Assembly: GCA_003586115.2 (NCBI GenBank)
Contig: QVOM02000021.1
Coordinates: forward strand, 8,322,248 to 8,386,247
Length of the DNA: 64,000 bases
Source: Salvator merianae
Lineage: Eukaryota; Chordata; Lepidosauria; Squamata; Teiidae
Direction: 5' to 3'
Below, one piece after another: positions 54,599 to 64,000 of this stretch (position 1 is its first letter; each line of letters starts with the position of its first letter). A program made the translations under genes and the position numbers. The notes below the pieces were generated by a model, which did not search any database, was not told the origin of the DNA, and saw nothing but the letters and a program-made list of their open reading frames with translations.

Positions 54599-56762
54599 AA
54601 CAAGAATCCAGCATTGCCTCTTGCCATGTTCTGCCAGATATACCCTGCAAACCCTATTATACCTGCATGTTTGGAGAGAAGCATATGATGCAACCCCTCT
54701 GGGGACTTCTGGGACCAAGCCAAGTGTTTGTCCCCTTTTATTAGTTTTTTCCCAAGCTGGGCTGGCTGTTGGAAGTCCCCAGTAATATTGTACGCACCTC
54801 ACCAAACCTGCAGGTAGGTTAAGCTATCATGGAAAACTTGGCATCATTGCAAGATCTCCAGTGATAGTGATGCAATGCATTTCTGTTCATTGCAACTAAC
54901 ATTGCACTGGGAAGACCACATCTGCACTGGTAATTCCAGTGCAATGCTGGGAAGATCTTGAGGTTCATATCTGGAAGAAACCCTATTCGTTTGACCAAAC
55001 TAGAATTGTACAGAATTGCATAGAATGTGGCTGATGACTTCCTTACACCTCAGTAGATGCAGAATTGCTTGAGGGGAAGTATATGAATTGTATATTAACA
55101 ATGCAACGTAAGTATATATTTATGGTTTCCACCCTTCAATAAACTCCCCCCACTAAACTGATGAAAAAGGAAAAACAGTACCAAAGCACTATCAAACTGA
55201 ATGATCTTATCTGTCTGGTTTGGTTATATTTTGCTTGTCTAGATGAGAATGGCAGGAGATACCATGACAATATTTTATGCTTCTCCTCACCACCCTGGGA
55301 AAATGTTAAGTGTGCATGTAAGAGAGAGTGGGGAAATTGCAGGATTTGAGTCTTTGTCCTTCAGTACACATTCCCAGTGTGCATGCAAACACAACAATGG
55401 AGTTATGGTTTCTCTGATAAAGCTAAGACTGCAATGGGCAGAAGTACCTGGAAGTGATGACTGAGATATTGCATATGGATATGTTATCTACAATCCATAA
55501 CTTTATAGAAATCCTGTAGTTGTTTAAGAAAGTTTATCGACATCCCACCTGTAGCCCTGATTTATTTGCTATCTACCACCATGTAGTGCAAAACCTTGTT
55601 ATGGGAGTACTTGCCACCCACAGAAAACTGTGGGTTAAGAGAACCATAGAGGTCCAGTTTACCAGTGTAAATTAGTGGCACTGCATATGGGAGACCCAAT
55701 TAATGAATGTTACGTCAATGGCACCCCAGTCATGAAGTTACCATATGAAAAATAGAATAGGATCTCTGCTGCTTTGATAATTACATAGAAGTGGGAATTA
55801 TAGCAGGTGTGGCTTGTTGTGTAGGCAACATCTGCTGAAATTCCCTCTTTTGTGCACCTGTTAAAGGTGCAAGAACCCTGTCCTCTTTTTGATATGGTTA
55901 CCCTACTCTGTCTACCAGAGTAAGTCAATATTGCCTCAGAAGCCAACATTATTGCAGGCTGATAGGACTGGGTTAAACAGGAAAGGCGCATTTTGACAAC
56001 CCATTTTATACAGAACCATGTTCCATGAGAAATGTTTGTAGTTTATTTTGTATATCTAATACAGCTGGGTTGAAGGGCACTGCCAGATTTCCTGCAGAAT
56101 TCCCTGTAGTATTTAGTGTAGGCTGCAAAGTATGGGTTTCCTTAAAATAGAGAGAAATATCAGGTATGTTTTGCATACGAGTGGGTGGTTGCAGGAAAAA
56201 GAAGTGGAATCCTATTAATAGTTCTAATGGATTTACGGCTTAGCAAATCGCCTTTTATATTAGAATCACTCAACTTACAGCCTTCCAGATGTTCCTTCCA
56301 GTATTTCACTTTCCCCCCCACTAATGCTGGGAGCTGCTCAGGAATATCTGGAAGGATGCAAGTTAAGGAGTCCTGCTTTATATCATGGATGAAAAACTTT
56401 GGCCCTTTAGATGGGACTGTTCTCCATCTCCTATTCAATTCAGACCCCACAGTGAAGATTCACAAACCTAGCTGTTAGGCTTTCATTAGGACAGCTGTGA
56501 CCTAAAAGCATCTCTGCTCCAGCAACCTTCCTGCATGCAGATGAGAGCTAACATGGCTTGCGTTTGATCCATTTTCCCCAAACACAGACATCAAAGTTCT
56601 CTCTCATCTCCGAAGGACAGGGGAACACCACACAGCCATTTCTGCTGCGCATTGTTTCAATGGCAGTGCTTGTTCTGCTTTGCTGTATCGTATATATGAT
56701 CCACTGCAAATTAGCACTGCAGTCCTCTCTGAAAGGGTGTTTGTTTCTGTAAATCACAACAG
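54599..56762. other. No recognisable feature apart from the next exon
   Basis: Intron sequence with no assignable repeat. Confidence 0.4.
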
Positions 56763-56862
56763 GAACTAGATTTCACCTAATTAAGGAAACTGTTCATCCC
56801 CCATTGCAAGTCTCGCCAAGTGGAGCTATGATATGCCTTCCAGAGGACACAGAGCTTACCAG
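56763..56862 (+). CDS. CMYA5: CMYA5 exon: FN3-SPRY linker and first SPRY strand
   Basis: The acceptor is aaatcacaacag and the donor is CCAG|GTAAGG. The exon supplies GTRFHLIKETVHPPLQVSPS, then GAMICLPEDTELT. In TRIM-like proteins this is the short segment leading into the B30.2/SPRY fold, with a Pro/Leu strand and a variable acidic loop. The exon has two bases over at the end (phase 2), matching the single base that starts the next exon. Only 100 nt, so it would be missed by simple open-frame searches. Confidence 0.8.
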
Positions 56863-57195
56863 GTAAGGGCTATGTTTCGGCATTATTGTCAACAGGATGT
56901 GAGGAGATGTGCAGACTATTAAGCATTAAAAGGGGGGATCTCCAGTCTTCCTTAAGACAGGAAATGCAGCTCTTAAGGGGGAAGGCTATGTTTTCTTCTT
57001 CAGTTTCTGCTTAAGGGAAGAGTCTGAAATTATTCCTCTTTTGCATTTTTTTTTTTTTTTTGCACACAGACCTAACAGAGTGTCTCTAGTACTCCTGTTC
57101 AAATTGAACATTGAAAGTGTGTTCAAAGAGTGCTGTTCAAATCTGGGAGGAATAATCTGCAGCAACGGCAGAAGAATTTCATGAAAGGTGCCTTG

Positions 57196-57708
57196 AACCC
57201 TTTCTGCACTTACCTGCCAGTGACCCGTACCAGTGGGTTTGGATTAGCCCAGCCTACTGATCCAGATCTCTGGGAGGTGTGGGCAGGGTCAGTGCCATCT
57301 GCACCTACAGCGCTGATCCAGATTAGCTCACGCCACGGGTGTGAACCTCTCATGAGCTTTGCAGCCGAACCCCCACACCTCCAAAGGCCAGGAACAAAAG
57401 TTACTAGTCTTGGAGCCTCTGAGGGGTGCCTTTCGGCAGCGTGCTATGTTGTGCCCCAGTAGTCCCAAACATGGGAGGCAGCCTTCTTCACACTTCCCGT
57501 GTTCTGTTTCAGGGCTGCTAGTCCCTCTGGTAGACCCAATTAATCAGGTCTACCAGAGATCCAGGTTAAGGTTTCTCTTAATCTGGATCTTGCTCTATCT
57601 CGAGCAGACAGAGCCAGACCAGGGGGGTGGAGCCTCCTAGATCCGCACTAACATATCTGTCTGAAGGTCTACGTCCGAACTTCATAGGCTCTTAATATGG
57701 AAAGGCCC
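57196..57708. mobile_element. MITE, GGGCCTTTCTGCACT group
   Basis: The left end AACCCTTTCTGCACTTACC and right end (reversed GGGCCTTTCCATATTAAG) pair; flanks TTG and TTA differ by one. Internal text (ggccaggaacaaaagtta) matches the 28170 copy. Confidence 0.6.
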
Positions 57709-58508
57709 TTACTTGCTTACCACTACCCCAGAAAATTAGTAGATGTCTCAGAAAAGTGGGAAAAGAGACCACCTTCTAAAAAAAAGTTCCACAAGAAGCT
57801 GAGCCCTCCCTGCCTCTCTCTCCCTCTCCCTCACATTTCCCTCTGCCAAGGGAGATTCTGCTCCAACATGTTTGCAAGAACATTACCCTTGGCTATCTCC
57901 AGATGCGAAGAGAACTGCGCAATCATACTGGCATTGCCTTGGAGACTACCAGACACCCGTGTGGCCTTTCCAACACAATGCCAGTTGCAACATGAAGAAA
58001 ATGCATGAGGGTTCTATCCCAGAAATCCAACAGCGACGCCCCATTTCCTGGAATACCTCTACTCACCTGCACATCTGGCAAGATGTATATGATATTGCCT
58101 TTCATGTGGTCTTCCAGGAGCTGTCCAAGTGCTCGGGGAAAAAAAGAAAGAAAGGGGATGGGCACACAGCAAGCTCCCCAAAGTCCCCAGTGAGGTGATA
58201 TCATGCACTTTGCCAGATGAGCAAGGAGGCAAATCTATGCCAGGATCTATTTGGCCACATCGAGGGACAATGTCGGATTCCTATTTATATTTCATGTTGC
58301 CCCTTGCCTTCAGAAGAAAGCCCAGGACCTGCTTTATTTGCACCAGCATGTAGACAGCAGTCCTTTACTCCAGGCTAGAATCCGGAATAAGGCCCAGTGC
58401 AGAAAAGGCCTGGATTTCTGCATATTCCTAATACTCAAATTTCTGGCTACTCATTGACTTTGGCCAATGTACTGAAATGCTATATTTGTCTTTATTGTTT
58501 ACATGTAG
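57709..58508. other. Intron sequence with a MITE end
   Basis: A lone right arm of the GGGCCTTTCTGCACT group (ataaggcccagtgcagaaaa) lies at 58385-58409. Confidence 0.45.
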
Positions 58509-58682
58509 CATCTCACCAGTATTGGGTGAGCCCTTATCTGCTCGAGGACAGCACTACTGGGAAACTACTGTGAGCAGCTGCACATCATACAGGATTGGGA
58601 TCTGCTATTCCACGTTACCAGAAGGAAGCATCCTGGGGCAGAACAGTAGTTCCTGGTGCTTGTATTGTTCCAGCAAAACAAG
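58509..58682 (+). CDS. CMYA5: CMYA5 exon: SPRY domain, first part
   Basis: The acceptor is tttacatgtag at 58508 and the donor is ACAAG|GTAATG. It encodes ISPVLGEPLSARGQHYWETT, then VSSCTSYRIGICYSTLPEGS and ILGQNSSSWCLYCSSKT. The HYWE and RIGI segments are the strongest SPRY signatures: the Tyr-Trp-Glu strand and the R-[IVL]-G-[IV] strand. The domain is incomplete. The remaining strands, usually in one final coding exon, were not found between 58683 and 64000, so the stop codon and 3' UTR should lie beyond the window. Confidence 0.88.
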
Positions 58683-59894
58683 GTAATGCAAGTTGATTCA
58701 TCCCAGAAAAATAGTTGTACAGTTACATTCCCTTTCAAATTCACTTCTCTTTTCTTTCACCCTGTTTGCGTATGGGTGTGATTTTTCTGTGAACCATTGA
58801 ATGATACTTTTATAAATTTTGAAAACACATATATAACACTTGGAAAGATGTGTGGGGTTTGCTTTTGTATTTATGTACCACTTGGCATTCCTTCAAATGT
58901 GTGGCCAAGTCTTTTTTATTTATGGGCAGCTTGTACTGTTGGGTAAGAGGTGGAATGAATCAGCAGTTGGTGACTCCTTTGATGATTCAGAACCACGCTT
59001 AGATCTGTCCAAAGTGAAGTGCAGCACCATCAAAGGAAATGTTCAGATGGCCACTTTGCACCTCCCTGCTTCAGCCCTGCCACTCACACTGTTGGTGCTG
59101 CCAACTTACCAGGAAAGCAAGGCAGCAGCTGCACATCATCACACACCATCTGGGGAAACCTTGGATGCTTTGTAAGATACTTCTTCATGCCGTGTCTTGC
59201 AGGGCTGCTGCGTATCAAGTATGCGTGACCAAACCTTCAATGGGCTTTCATGACTAATGGGGAAGTGAACCTTAATACTAATACTCTAACCAGCATGCTG
59301 CATTTCCACCATTTCCACCATTTCCACCATTTCCACACTCAGTCTGTAGTTTGGACCTAGTAAACTTTGTCTGCATGGGACTAGAACTGTCCTAAAACAG
59401 TTCTATTCTGAATCAGCTGTCAATCTGTTTGAAGAGTTCTACAACTGTACTAATGCCATCTGTTCTGGTCCAGACATCAACGCTTCTGCAGCTGGTCCAG
59501 AACAAGAAAAAGGCTGCAGCTCCATCTTCGAAGTTTATGCATGCTTCGAAGATCATTTTCAAAACTATGACATGGAGGTAGACAGGCTGCCTTTGAAGAC
59601 TCTTCTGTTCAGCTCCGCCTTTGTGCACCAGACACCACATATGAGTGATGGGGCTTGGGCCAATCACTAGCAGGGATGGGTGGTGCCTTGCATGGGAAAT
59701 CAGTTGTGTGGATCAGAACAGCTGTGGTGCTTCCACATTGTTGATGGTATTGGGCCAAGAATGGATGGCATCCCCGCCCACAAGATGCAGACAGAACATG
59801 TTGTGCTTGGTCCAGAACAGGCTGGAGCGCAAAAGTTAAACTACTCCAGGCAAGGTGAATGCAGAAACAGCCTTAAAGCATCCTTTCCCATACA
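58683..59894. other. Intron after the last exon seen
   Basis: No SPRY-encoding continuation is found. ATCTTCGAAG (59524-59533) and CTTCGAAGAT (59544-59553) form a perfect 10-bp stem. Around 59855 AATGCAGAAACAGCC then TTA looks like a lone MITE right end. Confidence 0.4.
59301..59336. repeat. 9-bp tandem repeat, four units
   Basis: Four perfect copies of CATTTCCAC. Confidence 0.95.
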
Positions 59895-60682
59895 TCACAA
59901 CAGCTCAATGAAGGTGTCAACCCAGTGTGCAGCAGCAGTGAAAAAGGCAAATTCAATGCTAAGGGTAATTAGGAAGGGGATAGAAAACAAGTCAGCAAGT
60001 GTCATGCCTCTTTATAAATCAATGGTGAGACCATACTTGGAATATTGTGTACAATTCTGGTCACCTCATCTCAGAAAGGATATTGTGGAACTGGAGAAGG
60101 TGCAGAAAAGGGCAACCAGAATGATCAAGGGGCTGGAACACCTTCCTTATGAAATCAGTCTGCAACGCCTTGGCCTCTTCAGCCTTGAAAAACGGAGTTT
60201 AAGAGGAGACCTGACTGAAATATATAAAAACTTACATGGTATGGATAAGGTGGATAGAGACAATTCTTGACTCTATCACACAACACTAGGACCAGGGGAC
60301 ACCCTATGAAGCTGGTGGGTAGGAGAGTTAGCACTGACAAAGGGGAAGTATTTTTTCACCCAAAGGGTCATCGCTCAATAGAATTTATTACCAGAAGTGG
60401 CGGTGACAGCCATCAGCCTGGACAGCTTTAAGAAGGGATTGGACAGATTCATGGAGGTCAGGTGTATCAGTGGTTACTAGAATGGATGCCTACGTACTGC
60501 CTCCAGGTTGGAAAGACAAGCAGGATGTTTGTAAAACCATTTGCGGGGAGACAAGAGCAGGTGAAGGGTTTTGCCTTTTATTCTTCTTGAGAATGCCCAG
60601 AAGCAATTGGTGGGGCACTGCGTGAAACAGAATGCTGGACTAGATGGGCCATGGCAAGGCTCCTCTTATGTTCTTATGTTTT
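59895..60682 (+). mobile_element. CR1 LINE 3' part
   Basis: Open from 59911 to 60270 in CR1 wording: STQCAAAVKKANSMLRVIRK, MVRPYLEYCVQFWSPHLRKD and SLEKRSLRGDLTEIYKNLHG. The 3' UTR ends with ctcttatgttcttatgtt at 60664-60682. 5' truncated before the RT core. Confidence 0.85.
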
Positions 60683-62736
60683 CAAGGGAGATCCCAACAC
60701 AAGGTTCTGTTCCTGTTTTTCTGAGTGGCAAAGTTCTCATCAGCTGAAAGCAGAAACAGAAATCTGAGCTACTGCAATCTGTAGCTGTAATTATTAATCC
60801 AGCCACAAGATCCACCAGACTGTTCCCGGATCAGCTCTCCCCCCGCCCATGCATATGATACCTTTCTACTATAGCTGCTTCACTTGAGGTCATACTGATG
60901 ATTTAGCTGGTGACAGGGTGCAGGAGAAGCATGTTTTTTTGGACAGAATCCAGAACTCTAAAACCCTGGATGATTGGTGGCTGGGAATGGTGCTCTAATG
61001 ATATACTGTCTGTCCTTTACACTGGCAGATAAGGTTACACTGTGGGTGCTTTTCAGCCTTCTGCTTTCCACAATCTGATCAGGATTTTTTATCTAACAGT
61101 TCTAATCATCAGTGGTAGGTGGTGCTTTCCGCACATGATGTTGCCTTACAAGTTACCAGTCTCCTGAAATATAGTGATAGTAATACTTATAGCCAGGTAA
61201 TGCGTTCCAAGTGTTCAAAGTGCTTTGCATACATTATTTTAGCAATTCTTATCAGTAGCTTTGTGGGAGAGACCAGCATTATTACTCATGGATAGGCATT
61301 TATTTCTCCCAAGAAATGCATGTGTGAAAGATGAGTGGGGAGGGTGAAGACTGCTTTTTCTGTTCCTTCCTTCTCTGCGGCAAACACAAATCACAGTTTG
61401 GAAGTTTTCAGTTCATGAACCACATTTTATTGCACCACCTTCACATCTGACAAACTATGTCTAATCTTGTTTGTCAAATTAAAAGAGCTTAAGACCATGG
61501 ATTGTGAATATAGTTTGACCAAACCATGGTTAGTTAGGGTTAGCCATGGTTTATTGTTAAGATGTAGTGACAATCCAGGCTAACCAAAAATGGAAGCAAA
61601 AGGTTCAAAACTCCAGTTAAAAAGAGAGGATGGGGAAATGTGTAAGTGAAAGACTCATCTAGGTTCATTCCAATTATAAATTATAAACTATTATTAACAC
61701 TATATTAAATTTAAATATTGATCTATTTTTATTCCCCCCCACGTCAGTCCCACAGTAGACATCCACATGCTTGTAGTTATGGGGGATATCATAACCCTAG
61801 AAAGTTTGAGCTAGCAAGCATAATGCTGCTCATTCTTTCTCATATCTCTTTCTACATTCCACTCAGCATTTTCATTTTTAATGCAGGCCAAGACAGGCCA
61901 ACGGTTTGGGGCACATTTTGGGTACATGTTTATGTGGGGGAGGGACCTTGTGTTTGGTGTGGGATGGGGGCACCCTGAAAACCTCTTTTTGGTTTCAAGT
62001 ACTTTAGGTAGAACATGCGATGAAGGGAGAAGAGCATATTTTCCTGTGGGCAGCTCTGCCTACGAGTGGGACTTTTTAAAAAAAAAAATGCAGTGACCAA
62101 GTTTGAATCTGAATCCAAAACTTCGACTGGTCACACAGAAAAAGCTTTCCAAGAGCACACAAAAGTGGCAGGGAGACCATACCAGTGGCAAGGAAGAAGA
62201 CCCAGAAGGAGGTGAGCTGGCAGGATGAGCCGCTGGCTCATTATCTGCAGTTGTCTGCACAGTTTTGGCTGGACATCTGTCTCCATTGTATATGTGCACA
62301 AGTGGGAGAAAATCATATAGGAAATAACAAGAGAAATGAGCATGTGCCTGCTGCCAGAGCAGAGCAGATGGGTCTGTGCATTATCAAAGTGGCACTTACA
62401 TCATCCTTGTGTGATTGTACCCTAGGTGGCTTGTGTCTTTGGCACCTTTAGGCAATGGATTGAAGTTGTTTGGCACATGCAATTGGTGCTTTGGACAACA
62501 AAAAAGATATTTACATCTTTCTATGGACAGTTCTATGCATTTTTTGTTTGCTGAAAACATTTAAATGATTTGGTGCCCCTTAAGCCTTGACACCTAATCA
62601 CCTAAGCCTAGTCTATTTTGTGTTCAGACTAGTGCTGGATGAAGGATTGTCTTGCCCTTTAAAACACCAAAGATTTTTGCAATGATTGCACCCTGGATGG
62701 ATCAGGCTCTGATGCTGGCTGATCAAATGACACAAA
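60683..62736. other. Intron sequence with a possible MITE
   Basis: Around 61490-61560 two facing accatggttagttag / ctaaccatgg-type words recall reptile MITEs, but no ends are clear. Nothing else recognised. Confidence 0.35.
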
Positions 62737-62895
62737 GGTCATGTTCTGACATGACATTTAATCAGTTTGCAGGCCATCTTCAGTTCCCACTGGCCTGACA
62801 TGATTTTGCCTTTCCGTAGTTTTCCTGGACTGTAGTTTTGGGGGGCATGCAGAAGGAGGGATTTCCATTTCCTGCCATCCAATGACAGACTTTGT
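62737..62895 (+). mobile_element. End fragment of the GGCCGCATTCCGACA-group MITE
   Basis: GGTCATGTTCTGACATGACA then ATTTAATCAGTTTGCAGGCC matches the left end at 8712; it runs to the gacagactttgt block and stops. Confidence 0.7.
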
Positions 62896-63139
62896 TGTGG
62901 GCAGTGTACTCAGGAAGGTGAGAATGTCAGAATTGGGATGGGAAGAGAGAACAGCACCTAGCATATATTGCCTGGTTTCTGCCATGTCATCCTCTTTCGT
63001 GTCTTCAGTCTGATTTTACTGCTTTAAATTTTTAACAAAAGAGAAGACGCAGTGGAAACTATCCTTCATTTACCTTAGGTAACACCCTGTTCTGTAGTTG
63101 GCTGGGCACCACAGTCGACTTTCTAAATGCATACCTCCT

Positions 63140-63435
63140 CCTTTCTCTCCTATCTCTGCAAGAAGGACAATGTATCAACATTTTCCTTTCTCTCCCGTCT
63201 CTGCAAGAAGGACAATGTATCAACATTTTGCTTTCTCTCCCATCTCTGCAAGAAGGACAATGTATCAACATTTTCCTTTCTCTCCTGTCTCTGCAAGAAG
63301 GACAATGTATCAACATTTTCCTTTCTCTCCCATCTCTGCAAGAAGGACAATGTATCAACATTTTCCTTTCTCTCCTGTCTCTGCAAGAAGGACAATGTAT
63401 CAACATTTTCCTTTTTCTCCCATGCTTGCAAGAAG
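63140..63435. repeat. 45-bp minisatellite, six units plus a worn seventh
   Basis: The marker AAGGACAATGTATCAACATT recurs every 45 nt from about 63163 to 63388, with a diverged last unit. Unit variants alternate (CCCAT and CCTGT before CTCTGC). Because 45 is a multiple of 3, several frames are open on both strands; none is taken as coding. Confidence 0.95.
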
Positions 63436-63499
63436 GACACTATATTTCCTCCGTTTTTCTTTGGCAATGCACAAGGGAAACAATGTATCCTTTCAATAA

Positions 63500-63990
63500 A
63501 TGAGGTCTTCTAAGAACATTCCTTTTAAACTAGAATTTTATTTACTAGGCGTAGTAGAGGACAACTCTGATAATGTTAATGTTTTAGTTCAAAACTTGGT
63601 GAATACATCTAGAATTGCCTATGCACAAAAATGGAAAGGAGATAAAATACCTCTGGTAGATTATTGGTTGATTAAAATGATGCATCTCACAGAGATGGAC
63701 AAATTGACTAACTTACTGAGAAACAAGACTGTGGATAAGTTTGTTAAAAACTGGAAACTCTTTATTTACTTTCTACAAGAATTAGAGAATGAGCTTGTTG
63801 TCCCAGGATTTAAAGATGAAAGAAGACAGGTCGGAAGAAGAAGGGAAACCAGGAGGGGCAAGAAACAAGAAATCTAGAAGAATTTTTTGAAGAAGTGAGG
63901 AAGCCAAAGTGTAATGAACAAAGGTTATCTATATGAACACACCCGTATGGGAATAAGACATATGTTTTATGTATTGCAAAACAAACAAAC
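63500..63990 (+). mobile_element. L1 LINE ORF2 C-terminus and 3' UTR
   Basis: An open frame to 63877 contains WKGDKIPLVDYWLIKMMHLT and ending WKLFIYFLQELENEL, the known C-terminal text of vertebrate L1 ORF2 (KDKIPxxxEWLxK, WxxFIxFL). It is 5' truncated; the 3' UTR (aggaggggcaagaaac) resembles the fragment at 687-874. Confidence 0.75.
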
Positions 63991-64000
63991 AACCCCCCCC

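Noticed and set aside
63140..63435. CRISPR-like array
   Set aside because: Units are contiguous and near identical with no unique spacers, in vertebrate DNA.
63098..63513. Overlapping open frames on both strands over the 45-bp array
   Set aside because: They follow from a unit length divisible by three and lack of stops in the unit; no start context, splice support or family match.
58683..64000. Final SPRY exon and stop codon of CMYA5
   Set aside because: No open stretch with an acceptor and SPRY wording was found, so it is taken to lie outside the window.

Overview
The window is vertebrate nuclear DNA. It holds seven short, well-spliced exons of one plus-strand gene, spread over about 56 kb and set in a very dense layer of transposable elements. 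The exons join without a frame break into 324 codons: the end of a coiled coil, two fibronectin type III (FN3) domains and the first part of a SPRY/B30.2 domain. From the order of domains and the wording of the FN3 and SPRY segments I identify the 3' part of CMYA5 (cardiomyopathy-associated 5, myospryn); the smaller relative FSD2 is the main alternative. The gene enters from the left of the window and its last SPRY exon lies beyond the right edge.

The repeat content (CR1, L2 and L1 LINEs, tRNA-headed SINEs with an ACAACAACAA-type tail, many short DNA transposons, no Alu/B1-type SINEs) suggests a non-avian reptile, most likely a squamate. This is inference from repeats; species cannot be told.

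Layout: 1-2.7 kb, a decayed CR1 carrying two nested insertions, and a MITE; exon at 2742; 3.3-7.5 kb, L2, hAT-type and 3-bp-TSD MITEs and a SINE; exon at 7905; 8.2-12.5 kb, a 1.26-kb MITE inside a LINE fragment; exon at 12571; 15-20 kb, second MITE copy, nested MITEs and a Tc1-like relic; exon at 20372; 20.5-53.2 kb, a 32.7-kb intron full of MITEs, five CR1 pieces, five L2 pieces and a CCHC-type LINE; exons at 53177, 56763 and 58509; then CR1, a 45-bp minisatellite and an L1 3' end to the right edge.

The main result outside the gene is a set of non-autonomous DNA transposons. At least twelve copies have terminal inverted repeats beginning with (A)GG and matching 3-bp target-site duplications (TTA, ATA, AAT, TGA, CAA, CTA, CAG), pointing to a PIF/Harbinger-like superfamily. 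In one group one end is built as exactly 17 terminal bases followed by a 38-base palindrome; the palindrome sequence differs between copies while its length, place and pairing are kept. Two further elements carry 8-bp duplications and CAG-type ends and are hAT-like. I see no transposase gene, no CRISPR, no RNA gene and no prokaryotic-type system.
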